64,000 bases of DNA from Streptomyces roseirectus (GTDB lineage: Bacteria > Actinomycetota > Actinomycetes > Streptomycetales > Streptomycetaceae). Location of the stretch: assembly GCF_014489635.1 (NCBI RefSeq), contig NZ_CP060828.1, positions 2,828,001 through 2,892,000 on the forward strand, in the 5' to 3' direction. Both the position numbers and the translations under genes were made by a program. Positions 20,106 through 28,371 of the stretch are shown piece after piece (positions within the stretch are counted from its first letter, which is position 1; each line of letters opens with the position of its first letter). The notes beneath the pieces are model-generated. The model had not been told where the DNA came from and searched no databases. It saw only the letters and a program-made list of their open reading frames with translations.

Positions 20106-20858
20106 ATGCTCCTTCACATGAAGCGACTTGAGGGACATGTGGCACTGGTCACGGGCGGCAGCCGGGGCATCGGGGCGGCCGTGGCGGTGCGGTTGGCGGA
20201 AGAAGGGGCCGACGTCGTCGTCACGTACGAGCGGCGGGCGGAGGCGGCCGGCGAGGTGGTGCGGCGGATCGAGGACGCGGGCCGGCGGGGGGTGGCGGTT
20301 CAGGCCGACTGCGCCGTGCCGGAGGCGCCGGCCGACGCCGTGGAGGAGGCCGTCTCCGCGTTCGGGCGGCTGGACGTGCTCGTCAACAACGCGGCCGTCT
20401 TTCCGACCGGGCCGATCGACGCGTGGAAGGTCGACGAGGTGGACCGGACCCTCGCCGTCAACGTCCGGGCGCCCTTCCTCGCCGCGCAGGCCGCCGTGCG
20501 GTACATGGGGCGGGGCGGGCGGATCATCAGCGTCGGGAGCAACGTCGCCGACCGGGTGCCGTTCCCGGGGCTGGCGCTGTACTCGATGAGCAAGACGGCG
20601 CTGGAGGGGATGACGCGGGGGCTGGCCAGGGAGCTGGGGCCGCGCGGGATCACCGTCAACCTGCTGCACCCGGGGCCGACCGACACGGACGCCAATCCGG
20701 CGGACGGGCCGAACGCGGGCGGTATCGCGGGGTTCACGGCGGTGGGGCGGTACGCGGAGCCGGCGGAGATCGCGGCGACGGTGGCGCATCTCGCGGGGCC
20801 GGAGGGGGCGTTCATCACCGGCGCGTCGATCCATGTGGACGGGGGGTTCACCGGCTGA
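20106..20858 (+). CDS. short-chain dehydrogenase/reductase, FabG-like
   Basis: The 250-residue protein has TGGSRGIG in the NADP site, VNNAAVFPTG after strand 4, the catalytic Ser in ISVGSNVAD, YSMSKTALEGMTR with the Tyr-Lys pair (near residue 159) and the C-terminal FITGASIHVDGGFTG typical of FabG-like reductases. The specific substrate is unknown. Starting at 20106 places GGCGGGGGTCGGC upstream; a second ATG at 20118 has no good ribosome-binding site. It stands alone between divergent and convergent neighbours. Confidence 0.88.
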   Translation: MLLHMKRLEGHVALVTGGSRGIGAAVAVRLAEEGADVVVTYERRAEAAGEVVRRIEDAGRRGVAVQADCAVPEAPADAVEEAVSAFGRLDVLVNNAAVFPTGPIDAWKVDEVDRTLAVNVRAPFLAAQAAVRYMGRGGRIISVGSNVADRVPFPGLALYSMSKTALEGMTRGLARELGPRGITVNLLHPGPTDTDANPADGPNAGGIAGFTAVGRYAEPAEIAATVAHLAGPEGAFITGASIHVDGGFTG

Positions 20859-20893
20859 GGGTCATGGGCGGGCGGGGGCTCGGGCGCGGGCGG

Positions 20894-21163
20894 TCACAGG
20901 CTCCAGGAGATCGTCGAGTCGGCCTGCATGAACGCCGCGAGGACCACGAGGTCGGCGATGCCGAGGGTGAGGCCGAGGAGGGCTCGCCCCCGGCGGGTGG
21001 TGCCCCGGAGGAGGGCGACGGCCGCGAGGGTGATGGCGATGGGGCCCAGGAAGAGGTTCAGGGCGAGCAGGCCGACCAGGCCGAGGACGAAGGAGGCCAC
21101 GGCCATGCCGTCGGGGTCCCGGCGGGTCGTGGGGGTGGTGGCGGGGGCGGTGAGGTGCGGCAT
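20894..21163 (-). CDS. DUF4190-type small membrane protein
   Basis: This 89-residue protein has a short Thr/Pro-rich N-terminus (to residue 19), then MAVASFVLGLVGLLALN, a turn, and a second and third hydrophobic stretch (FLGPIAITLAAVALLRG, ALLGLTLGIADLVVLAAFM). The pattern matches the DUF4190 family of two-helix actinobacterial membrane proteins, whose role is unknown. Only two bases separate its ATG from the stop of the upstream 58-residue membrane protein gene, so they form a unit divergent from the FabR-like regulator. Confidence 0.8.
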   Translation of the reverse strand: MPHLTAPATTPTTRRDPDGMAVASFVLGLVGLLALNLFLGPIAITLAAVALLRGTTRRGRALLGLTLGIADLVVLAAFMQADSTISWSL

Positions 21164-21165
21164 GG

Positions 21166-21342
21166 TCAGGCTTCCCTTCGGGCGCCCGGGGCGCGGCGGC
21201 GGGCGGTGCGTTCACGGATGGCGAAGATCGTGAGCCAGGTGGCGACGACGGCGGTGGCGACGAGGGTGACGCTCAGGGGGGCGTGGGCCACTGTGCCCAT
21301 CGCTACGCCCAGGAGGAGGAGCGCGGCTACCAGGAACAGCAT
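21166..21342 (-). CDS. 58-residue membrane protein divergent from a TetR regulator
   Basis: An ATG at 21342 opens a 58-codon gene: MLFLVAALLLLGVAMGTVAH, then a second hydrophobic segment (VTLVATAVVATWLTIFAI), then a basic tail (RERTARRRAPGARREA). Two helices with a positive C-terminus suggest an inner-membrane protein with N-out/C-in or hairpin topology. AAGGGA lies upstream of the start. The stop is two bases before the start of the DUF4190 gene. The family is not recognised. Its start lies 34 bases from an inverted repeat that is a likely operator for the divergent TetR protein. Confidence 0.7.
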   Translation of the reverse strand: MLFLVAALLLLGVAMGTVAHAPLSVTLVATAVVATWLTIFAIRERTARRRAPGARREA

Positions 21343-21375
21343 GGGGGGTCCCTTCGCGAGGCGTGTTTCCGGTCG

Positions 21376-21463
21376 GTGAACAGTTGTAGGTACAGTTGTT
21401 CACTGACTTGGAAGTCTAGTACCCCACCCCGGCTTTTCAATTACGGAGAACAGTTGTTAACTG
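21376..21463. promoter_or_regulatory. probable TetR operator region with three ACAGTTGT copies
   Basis: GTGAACA (21376-21382) and TGTTCAC (21397-21403) form an inverted repeat around two direct copies of ACAGTTGT. A third copy sits in CAGTT-gtt-AACTG (21451-21463), which ends six bases before the regulator's ATG. The DNA between is AT-richer than its surroundings and should hold divergent promoters. The arrangement suggests autoregulation and control of the small membrane genes. Confidence 0.6.
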
Positions 21464-21468
21464 GAGAG

Positions 21469-22095
21469 ATGAGTCACACCGTCGGCATCCGGCAGGCGCA
21501 GAAGCTGAAGACCCGCCAGGCCATCCTGGACGCCGCGCTGGAACTCCTTGAGGAGCAGAGTCTCAGCAGCCTCGGGCTGCGGGAGGTGACACGTGCCGTC
21601 GGAATCGCGCCGACCGCCTTCTACCGGCACTTCCGCTCCATCCCCGACCTCGGTGTCGCCCTGGTCGAAGCGGCGCTGGGCAGCCTGCACCCGATGATCG
21701 GCACGACGGTGATCGCGACCGACGACCCCGAGCAACGCATCGCCCGCGCACTGGAGTTGATCGACCACCACGTCTCCGCCAACCCCGCGCACGTCCGCTT
21801 CATCGCCCGCGAGCGGCACGGCGGGGTCCAGCCGGTCCGCGAGGCGATCCGCTCCCAACTCGACCGGTTCGCCGAGGAGGTGCGCGACGAACTCGCCAAG
21901 GACCCCCAGGCGCACGGCTGGAGCGACGCCGACCTCCTCATGCTGGCCCAGCTCTACGTCGACCAGATGCTCATCGTCGCCTCCCTGTTCCTGGACACCC
22001 TCGACGCACCGGCCCAGGAACGCGCCCTCGTCGTCGACCGGGTCGCCCGCCAGATGCGGTTGATCGCCGTCGGGCGCACGCATTGGAACGACTGA
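21469..22095 (+). CDS. TetR-family regulator, FabR/DesT-like
   Basis: The 208-residue protein begins GIRQAQKLKTRQAILDAALELL and has the helix-turn-helix LGLREVTRAVGIAPTAFYRHF (about residues 36-56). The wording of this region, including GIAPTAFYRHFRSIPDLG and the following RERHGG segment, closely resembles FabR of E. coli and DesT of Pseudomonas. Those proteins sense acyl-CoA/acyl-ACP saturation and repress desaturase genes. No desaturase gene is adjacent, so its regulon is not visible here. The ATG at 21469 is preceded by GGAGAG, and the frame further upstream crosses the operator DNA. Confidence 0.85.
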   Translation: MSHTVGIRQAQKLKTRQAILDAALELLEEQSLSSLGLREVTRAVGIAPTAFYRHFRSIPDLGVALVEAALGSLHPMIGTTVIATDDPEQRIARALELIDHHVSANPAHVRFIARERHGGVQPVREAIRSQLDRFAEEVRDELAKDPQAHGWSDADLLMLAQLYVDQMLIVASLFLDTLDAPAQERALVVDRVARQMRLIAVGRTHWND

Positions 22096-22179
22096 GGGGG
22101 GACGGGGGCAGGGACGTGGACGGGTTCGGCGCCGCGTAAGTCGGAGGCGACGCCCGGTGTTCCGGTGCGCCGCCGAAGC

Positions 22180-22500
22180 TCAGCCCTGCTGCTGGGTGCC
22201 CTGCTGACCCTGGCCGCCACCGGGTCCGCCGCAGCCACCGCCGCCGGCCTGGCCGCCACCCCCGGGCCCACCCGACGGCGCTCCCGACGGCAACGCGGTC
22301 GGCACCCCCGTCGGCTGCCCGCTCGGCGCCCCGTTCAGCATCGCCGTCGGCTGTCCCGTGGGCGCCCCGCTCGGTGCCTGGCACTGCTGCTGCCCGGAGT
22401 TCCCGCTGGTGGACGACGAGTCGCCGGAGCCGCAGGCGGCGAGGGTGAGGGGCGAGAGCGCGAGGAGGGCCACCGCGGGGACGAGACGCGCACGCTTCAT
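22180..22500 (-). CDS. small Gly/Pro/Gln-rich lipoprotein
   Basis: The 106-residue protein has a lipoprotein signal peptide (MKRARLVPAVALLALSPLTL) with the lipobox LAAC, cysteine at residue 23. The mature part is low complexity: a Ser/Gly linker, then repeats of the type PSGAPTGQPT, and a Gly/Gln-rich tail with a second cysteine pair. It is probably anchored on the outer face of the membrane and flexible. GGAG lies ten bases upstream of the ATG at 22500. No function can be proposed. The next gene on the same strand (the WYL regulator) is 120 bases upstream. Confidence 0.75.
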   Translation of the reverse strand: MKRARLVPAVALLALSPLTLAACGSGDSSSTSGNSGQQQCQAPSGAPTGQPTAMLNGAPSGQPTGVPTALPSGAPSGGPGGGGQAGGGGCGGPGGGQGQQGTQQQG

Positions 22501-22620
22501 GAGAGAACAGCTCCTAGGAGGATGAGTAAGTCCTGAGGGCTTGAACTCAACCAACCGCGTCTGGGGCTTCCTTGGGATCTGTCTGTTCGCCGCCTGTCGA
22601 TCGGGGAAAGCCCGCTCCGG

Positions 22621-23589
22621 TCAGGCGTCCTCGTACAGGGCCGTGACCGAGGCCGCCGCCGCGCGCAGTTCGGCGCGCACCTCGGGCGGTGAGACCACCT
22701 CCACCCGGTCGGAGAACATGAGGAGTTGGCGGGTCGCCCCGAGCTGGTTGTAGCTGAGCCGGACGGTGACCCAGTCGCCGGAGAGGTCCAACTTCTCCTG
22801 CGGATCGGCGAGTTGGGCCGCCGCGAGCCGGAGGAAGAAGTCGATCCGGTCGCGCGGGACCCGTACGACGACCTCGATGCCGTCGGGACGTTCCTCCACC
22901 TGGCGCCTCAACACCTCCCAGGCGTCGGAGAGTTCGACGCCGGGGCGGCGGCGGACGAGATCGGGGAGCGGCTTCGCCCGCTGGATCCGCTCCGCGCGGA
23001 ACAGTTGGGGCGTGCCGCGCCGGTCGGCGACGAGGTACCAGACGCCGGCCTTGGAGACGAGGCCATAGGGGTCGACGGTGTAGGTGCGGGGCTCGGTGGC
23101 GCCGCTGTGCCGGTAACTCAGGCGCAGGCGGCGGTCGCTGAAGACGGCGTCCTGGAGGACGTCCAGGTCCACGGCGGTGTGCTCGCCGCTCATCCACCAC
23201 CGGGTCGCGTCCACGAGGATGCGGCGGCTGGTCACCTCGGCGGCCGGGCGGTGCGGGGCGGGGAGCGCGGCCATCACCTTGCGCAGGGCGGAGCCCAACG
23301 CCGAGTCCAGGCCCAGGGCTTCGTGCGCGCCCTGGGCCGCCAGCACGAACAGGGCCCGCGACTCGTCGGCGGTCAGGCCGGTGACGTCCGTGCGGAAACC
23401 GGACAGGAGGCGGATGCCGCCGTGCCGGCCCCGTTCCGCGTACACCGGAACGCCCGCTGCCGACAGGGCCTCGATGTCCCGGTAGATCGTCCGGTCGGAG
23501 ACCTCCAGGCGGTCGGCCAACTCGCGGGCGGGGACCAGGGACCGGGTCTGGAGCAGCAGCAGGATGGAGAGCAGGCGATCTGATTTCAC
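22621..23589 (-). CDS. YafY-type HTH-WYL transcriptional regulator
   Basis: The 322-residue protein has an N-terminal winged helix-turn-helix of the HTH_11/DeoR type (ILLLLQTRSLVPARELADRLEVSDRTIYRDIEAL, residues 9-42). A WYL domain (about residues 140-220, with VDPYGLVSKAGVWYLVADR) and a C-terminal WCX extension follow. WYL domains bind nucleic-acid-related or other ligands and switch DNA binding. It is divergent from the TIGR03086 protein gene, with 84 bases between the starts, so this intergenic DNA is its likely target. Confidence 0.9.
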   Translation of the reverse strand: MKSDRLLSILLLLQTRSLVPARELADRLEVSDRTIYRDIEALSAAGVPVYAERGRHGGIRLLSGFRTDVTGLTADESRALFVLAAQGAHEALGLDSALGSALRKVMAALPAPHRPAAEVTSRRILVDATRWWMSGEHTAVDLDVLQDAVFSDRRLRLSYRHSGATEPRTYTVDPYGLVSKAGVWYLVADRRGTPQLFRAERIQRAKPLPDLVRRRPGVELSDAWEVLRRQVEERPDGIEVVVRVPRDRIDFFLRLAAAQLADPQEKLDLSGDWVTVRLSYNQLGATRQLLMFSDRVEVVSPPEVRAELRAAAASVTALYEDA

Positions 23590-23673
23590 CGGCCAAGCAT
23601 CTCGTAAACCTGACGGCGGGTGTCAGGTATCGGCGTGAACATCCTCGTACTCAGCCGTTACGGAAGGCACGCC

Positions 23674-24258
23674 ATGCTCCTCGATCCCCGTCCCCTCTAC
23701 GCCCGAGCCGCCGCGCAGGTCGGCGAACTGATCCACACGGTACGCCCCGACGCGCTCGACTCACCCACCCCCTGCCCCGACTTCGACGTCCGCACCCTCC
23801 TCTCCCACCTCGTCGGCGTGACCGTCCGCGTCGCCGTCACCGGGGAAACCGGCGACGGCCTCACGGTTGACGCGTTCGCGCCGGGCATCGACGACGACGC
23901 CTGGAGCACCGCCTTCACCGAGGCACACGCCCGTTCGGTAAAGGCATGGCAGGACGACGCCCTGCTCGCCACACCGGTACGAGTCCCCTGGGGCGAAGTC
24001 CCCGGCGCCGCCGCGCTGTCCGGATACGTAATGGAACTAGCCACCCACACCTGGGACTTGAACGAATCCCTGGGCCACCCCCTCCACCTCTCCCCCGAGA
24101 TCGGCGAGTTCGCCCTCAACACCGCCCTCCACGCCCTCCCCGGCCCCGACCGCCCCACCGGCATCCCGTTCGCCTCAGCAACGCCGGCCCCCGAAGGCAC
24201 CGACGCGTACGGGAAGTTGGCGGCTTGGACGGGGCGGCCAGTTACCGGGGTCGCGTGA
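23674..24258 (+). CDS. TIGR03086/maleylpyruvate-isomerase-like metal-binding protein
   Basis: The 194-residue protein resembles the DinB-like four-helix domain of mycothiol-dependent maleylpyruvate isomerase. SPTPCPDFDVRTLLSHLVG carries the first metal-binding His, and MELATHTWDLNESLGHPLHL the second His pair. Such proteins bind a divalent metal and are thought to use mycothiol, the actinobacterial thiol, as cofactor or substrate. The ATG at 23674 has GGAAGG seven bases upstream; the extra 18 codons before it run through the intergenic promoter DNA. It is paired divergently with the WYL regulator. Confidence 0.82.
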   Translation: MLLDPRPLYARAAAQVGELIHTVRPDALDSPTPCPDFDVRTLLSHLVGVTVRVAVTGETGDGLTVDAFAPGIDDDAWSTAFTEAHARSVKAWQDDALLATPVRVPWGEVPGAAALSGYVMELATHTWDLNESLGHPLHLSPEIGEFALNTALHALPGPDRPTGIPFASATPAPEGTDAYGKLAAWTGRPVTGVA

Positions 24259-24425
24259 GTTGGCCGGGGCGGAGGTACTGGCCGGGGTCGCGTGAGCTGA
24301 CCGGGGCGGAGGTACTGGCCGGGGGCGGGGAGCCGGCCGGGGGCGGGCACTGGCCGGAGGCGGGCACTGGCCGGAGGCGGGGAGCCGGCCGGAGGCGGGC
24401 ACTGGCCGGAGGCGGGGAGCCAGCC
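24250..24425 (+). repeat. GC-rich short tandem repeats, block 1
   Basis: Two 37-base units start at 24250 and 24287 (GTCGCGTGAGTTGGCCGGGG type). They are followed by five to seven copies of a 16-18 base unit of the form ACTGGCCGGAGGCGGGC, some ending GGAGCC. The first unit overlaps the last codons of the preceding gene. No protein can be supported here. Confidence 0.75.
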
Positions 24426-24435
24426 CCGGACATGT

Positions 24436-24530
24436 GCACCAGCCCGGGGACGAGGGCATCCCCCAAGGCAAGGGCACCAGCCCAGGAACAAGGACGCCAA
24501 CCCGGGACGAGGGCGCCAGCCCAGGGCGGG
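24436..24530 (+). repeat. short tandem repeats, block 2
   Basis: About five degenerate 18-22 base units of the form GCACCAGCCCGGGACGAGG follow block 1 directly. Confidence 0.6.
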
Positions 24531-24939
24531 GATGCGGGCCGGTCACAGCAAGTGCGGCCAGTGACGGGGGGCGTGGCTGCCGCCCGGCCGGATACGCGTC
24601 GCGAGCCGCGCACGTCGAGGTGGACCGCCCCGAGCGCGGCCGGAGCCCGCAGCGCCTGGACCTCGCGGCGGGGCGATGTCCCGCCGGGTGGCGTACCGAC
24701 GCGGAACCGGTGACTCGGCAGGCCAGCCCGCCGGGGCTGCCGCCGGCGAATCGCATCGGGCGCCAGCGCCGGCGAGCAGCACGCGTCGCGGCTGGACAGG
24801 CAGGCTCGCGGCAGCCGCGTCGGCTCCGGGGCGCAGGCCAACACCCCCGCACGCTCACACCACCCAGCGGGACACCTGCCAATGCCGCACAGGGCTGGGC
24901 CGACGCGGACGCCGGAGAACACGGGCCGTTCAGATCCCG
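24531..24939. other. non-coding GC-rich spacer between repeat blocks
   Basis: The 409 bases show no reading frame with normal codon bias, no RNA gene and no clear repeat. Several open frames exist only because GC-rich DNA has few stop codons. Confidence 0.55.
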
Positions 24940-25478
24940 GCGTGAACGAGGAGGCACGCGGCCCGAGTTACAAGTGGCCCGGCGTAAACGCCGAAGCCCG
25001 CCCCGGTTCCCGAGCGACACGGCGTGAACCCGGCAGCGTGCGACCCGACTTCCAGTGGCGCGGCATGAATTGAAAGGCGCGCGGCCCGCGAGCCCCGAGC
25101 AGCGCCGCGTGCCCCCGGAAACGTGCGCCCCGGGTTCCAACGGCACGGCATGAACTCAGGAGCGCGTATCCCACGAGCCCCGATCAGCACCACGTGAACC
25201 CGAAAGCCCACGGCCCGAGTTCCACACGGCGCGGCACTGACCCGAGAGCGCGCACCCCGCGCACCCCGACCAGCGCGACGCGAACCCGAAAGCCCACGGC
25301 CCGAGTTCCAGCACGACATGAACCCGGAAGCGCGGACCCCGGTCACCACAGCGTGAACCCGGAAGCGCGCGGCCCGCGAGTCCCGATCGGCGCGGCGTGA
25401 ACCCGGGAGCGCGCGGCCCGAGTTCATGCGGGTCGGCGTCAACTCGGAGCCCCACAGCCCGTGTTCACGACTGCATGA
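24940..25478 (+). repeat. 13-unit degenerate tandem array of 35-44 base units
   Basis: Units start near 24940, 24982, 25022, 25063, 25107, 25148, 25192, 25234, 25278, 25316, 25351, 25395 and 25436. Each begins GCGTGAACCCGGAAGCGCG or a near relative, continues with GGCCC, and ends in one of two versions: a short form with CGAGTTCCA and a 44-base form with GCGAGCCCCGATCAG. The two forms largely alternate. The array ends inside the last codons of the convergent thioesterase gene. Confidence 0.85.
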
Positions 25479-26310
25479 CTCGCGCCAGTTGCCGGGACTG
25501 TGCGACCAAGCGGTTCTCGCTGTCCCAGACCTCCGCGTCCTCCTCGAGGAAGCCGCCGGCGAGGTTGCGGGTGGTGGTGGAGACGCGGAGGGGGCCGGGG
25601 GCGGGGAGGGCGCGGATGTGGGCGGTGAGTTCGATGGTGGGGACCCAGCCTTTGATGCCCATGTCGAAGACTGTTGGGGGGAGGGCGTCGACGGCGAGGA
25701 GGAGGGAGAGGGGGTCGGCGTCGCGGCCGTCCGCGAGGCCGAACCAGGCGCGGGACTCGCCCTTGCCGGAGGGTTGGCCGAGGGCCCAGCCGACGGTGGC
25801 CGGGTCGAGCTTGAGCAGGACGCGGTCGGCGATGGGCTGGTGGTCGGCGGAGCCGGGTGCGTCGTCGGGCCCGACGCAGTGCGCGAGGGGCGGGAAGGCG
25901 GGCGGCTTCGCCGTGGTGCGGACGTCGTCGGGGAGGGACGCCAGGTCGCCGTAGGAGGCGAGGACGCGGATGCGCTCGGTCTCGGTGCCGTCGGCCTCGT
26001 ACTGGAACAGGGACGCCTGGCCGGTGGAGAGCGTGCGGCCGGTGCGGATCGTCTCCGCGCGGACGGTCGCCGGGCCGGGGCGCGACGCGCTCAGGTAGTG
26101 GGCCGAGATCGTGAAGGGGTGGGGGTGCGCCAGCGTCTCACCGAGGGCGCGGGCGAGGACGGCCAGGAGGTAGCCGCCGTTGAGGGCACCAAAGATCGTC
26201 CAGCCCTCTGGGAGGTCGATGCCGTACACACCGGGTTCGTGTGGGGTGAGTGCCGTCGCGCGGTCGAACTCGCTGTTTCCGACGGTGGCGGGGGCGGCTG
26301 TCTCTGGCAT
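25465..26310 (-). CDS. acyl-CoA thioesterase-like protein (double hot-dog)
   Basis: The 281-residue protein matches TesB-like two-hot-dog-domain thioesterases of actinobacteria. The N-terminal half contains GWTIFGALNGGYLLAVLARAL (hot-dog helix) and HPHPFTISAHYLSASRPG. The C-terminal half contains LLLAVDALPPTVFDMG and ELTAHIRALPAPG, ending with NRLVAQSRQLARVM. It should hydrolyse acyl-CoA esters; chain length is unknown. The ATG at 26310 has no strong ribosome-binding site. Its 3' end lies in the tandem repeat array, and it is divergent from the esterase gene. Confidence 0.87.
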   Translation of the reverse strand: MPETAAPATVGNSEFDRATALTPHEPGVYGIDLPEGWTIFGALNGGYLLAVLARALGETLAHPHPFTISAHYLSASRPGPATVRAETIRTGRTLSTGQASLFQYEADGTETERIRVLASYGDLASLPDDVRTTAKPPAFPPLAHCVGPDDAPGSADHQPIADRVLLKLDPATVGWALGQPSGKGESRAWFGLADGRDADPLSLLLAVDALPPTVFDMGIKGWVPTIELTAHIRALPAPGPLRVSTTTRNLAGGFLEEDAEVWDSENRLVAQSRQLARVMQS

Positions 26311-26441
26311 GCGTGAACGATACAGCAGGTGATTACTAAGCGGTAGCTTTATGTCCCGCCCTGGTGAGGGCCCAGCAATTTCTCGGTAAGTGTCCGCACA
26401 CGTCCGTAAACCCGACGCCCGGGTTTTCCCTCTGTAGAGAC

Positions 26442-27677
26442 ATGAGCCTTACCGGGACCCCCTTCCTCTACACGCTGATCGTGCTGGCCGTCGTCGCCGT
26501 CGCGCTGCCGCTCTTCCTGTGGACGCGGCTGCGGGGTCCACGCGTCCTGCGGGCCGGGGTCCGCTTCCTGATGCTGCTGTTCGCGCAGGGGACGGCCGTC
26601 GCGCTGGTCTTCACCCTCGTCAACAACTCCAACAACCTGTACGACAACTGGGCGGACCTGCTCGGCACGGGTTCCCACGTCAACCAGGCCCGTGACCTCG
26701 GCGCGAGCGGGACCGGCGGGATAGCGCTGAAGAAGCTCCCGAAGGTCAAGCAGAAGTTCACCGAGGCCACCGGTCCCGGGATGAGCGCGGCCGGCGGGGT
26801 CATGCAGACCGAGCTGAAGGGCCAGGTCTCCGGCGTCACCGCGGAGGTCTACGTCTGGCTGCCGCCGCAGTACAACGACCCCTCGCTCAAGAACATCCAC
26901 TTCCCGGTCGTCGAACTGCTGCCCGGCTACCCCGGCTCCGCCAAGGCGTGGTTCGGCTCCCTGCACGCCCACGAACAGCTCGCCTCCCTCATGCGCCAGG
27001 GCAAGGTCGCGCCGTTCATCCTGGTCGCCCCGCGGACGACGCTGCTGGCGGGCGTCGACACGGGGTGCGCGAACGTCCCGGGCACCGTCAACGCGGACAC
27101 CTGGCTCAGCATCGACGTCCCGAAGATGGTGACCGACAACTTCCGCGCGCTGCCCGCGCCCAAGGGCTGGGCGGTCGCCGGGTACTCGGCCGGCGCGCAC
27201 TGCGCGACGAAGCTGGCCATCGCCCACCCCGACCGCTACCGGGCCGCCGTCAGCATGTCGGGGTACAACGACCCGATGGGCGAGCGCTCCTCGCTGACCG
27301 CGCAGGACCCGGCGCTGCGGCGGTCGACCAACCCCTACTTCATGCTGAAGAAGGCGGCCACTCCCCCGGCGATCTCCCTCTACCAGTCCGGGCAGCCCGG
27401 CGACGGCTACGAGGCGGGGCTCGCGCTGAAGAAGGAGGCGAAGGCGCCGACGGTCGTGGACGTGATCTACATCCCGAAGAAGGTCGGCGGGCACAACATG
27501 AAGCTGTGGAAGCCGCAGGTGGTGCCGGCGTTCGAGTGGCTGACCCGGCAGATGGGGCTGACGAACGTGAACGGCGGGGGCGGGGCCGGGGACGGCGCCG
27601 GAGGTACTACGGGTACTACGGGTACCAGCGGAACGGACGCCGCCGGAGAGCGGAGTACTACTCCTCTCGGACAGTAG
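26442..27677 (+). CDS. membrane-anchored alpha/beta-hydrolase (esterase)
   Basis: The 411-residue protein has two or three N-terminal transmembrane segments (residues 8-28, 42-62). An extracellular alpha/beta-hydrolase domain of the esterase D/PHB-depolymerase type follows, with the nucleophile in VAGYSAGAHCA (near residue 248) and GGHNMKLW near 350 supplying the likely catalytic His. A low-complexity Gly/Thr tail (GAGGTTGTTGTSGT) ends the protein. Mycolyltransferase-like hydrolases have a comparable fold, but a streptomycete has no mycolates, so a carboxyl-esterase is more likely. The ATG at 26442 is chosen at the start of the hydrophobic region; the ribosome-binding site is weak. Its last 20 bases overlap the convergent TRIC gene. 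Confidence 0.85.
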   Translation: MSLTGTPFLYTLIVLAVVAVALPLFLWTRLRGPRVLRAGVRFLMLLFAQGTAVALVFTLVNNSNNLYDNWADLLGTGSHVNQARDLGASGTGGIALKKLPKVKQKFTEATGPGMSAAGGVMQTELKGQVSGVTAEVYVWLPPQYNDPSLKNIHFPVVELLPGYPGSAKAWFGSLHAHEQLASLMRQGKVAPFILVAPRTTLLAGVDTGCANVPGTVNADTWLSIDVPKMVTDNFRALPAPKGWAVAGYSAGAHCATKLAIAHPDRYRAAVSMSGYNDPMGERSSLTAQDPALRRSTNPYFMLKKAATPPAISLYQSGQPGDGYEAGLALKKEAKAPTVVDVIYIPKKVGGHNMKLWKPQVVPAFEWLTRQMGLTNVNGGGGAGDGAGGTTGTTGTSGTDAAGERSTTPLGQ

Positions 27678-28320
27678 AGCGGCGGTTCCACGCGCGCGGC
27701 GCCCGCCAGTGGAACCGCATCGCCAGCAGCCGCAGCACGAACGCGGTGACGGCCGCGAGGCCGCTGGTCAGCGGCGTGAGGACGCCGTAGTGGATGCAGA
27801 CGGCGACCATCGTCGCGCCGACCATCGCCGGGACCGCGTAGAGATCGCGGTCCCAGCGCAGCAGGGACGGGACCTCGTTGGCGAGGACGTCCCGCAGGAC
27901 ACCGCCGCCGACCCCGGTCGCGAGGCCGAGGGTCGCGGACGCGGTGAGGCCGAGACCGTGGTCGTACGCCTTCGTCGTCCCCGTGACACAGAACAGGCCG
28001 AGGCCGGCCGCGTCGAAGACGTTCACCGCGTTCTGGATGCGCTCCACCTCCGGGTGGAGGAAGACGACCAGCAGGGCGGCGATCAGCGGGGTGAGGAAGT
28101 AGCCCAGGTCCGTGAAGGCCGCCGGGGGCACCGCGCCGATCACCAGGTCCCGGATCAGCCCGCCGCCCAGCGCGGTGACCTCGGCGAGGACGGCGATGCC
28201 GAAGACGTCGAAGTTCTTGCGGACGGCCAGCAGGGCGCCGGAGAGCGCGAAGACGAAGATGCCGGCCAGGTCCAGGGTGTGCTGGACGGAGGGGCTGAAG
28301 ATTTGCTGGAGCACCCGCAC
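27658..28320 (-). CDS. TRIC/UPF0126 family cation channel
   Basis: The 220-residue protein has seven hydrophobic segments arranged as two homologous three-helix repeats plus one. The paired glycine motifs GGGLIRDLVIG (near residue 54) and GGGVLRDVLANEVP (near 140) are diagnostic of this family. Prokaryotic members form homotrimeric potassium-permeable channels. A basic C-terminus (RFHWRAPRAWNRRS) is probably cytoplasmic. It may be transcribed with the M1 peptidase, since the two genes are 51 bases apart on the same strand, but it lies downstream of it. Confidence 0.9.
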   Translation of the reverse strand: MRVLQQIFSPSVQHTLDLAGIFVFALSGALLAVRKNFDVFGIAVLAEVTALGGGLIRDLVIGAVPPAAFTDLGYFLTPLIAALLVVFLHPEVERIQNAVNVFDAAGLGLFCVTGTTKAYDHGLGLTASATLGLATGVGGGVLRDVLANEVPSLLRWDRDLYAVPAMVGATMVAVCIHYGVLTPLTSGLAAVTAFVLRLLAMRFHWRAPRAWNRRSTVREE

Positions 28321-28371
28321 ATTCTTCCCTATGAGCGGGCGTCCTCCTTGCTATGCAAGGTCATGCGCGGG

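Noticed and set aside
24930..25442. 170-codon minus-strand frame through the tandem array
   Set aside because: Unit lengths are not multiples of three, so the same repeat is read in different frames along the protein; start and codon use are poor.
24940..25478. CRISPR array
   Set aside because: Units are contiguous and degenerate with no unique spacers, and no cas genes are near.
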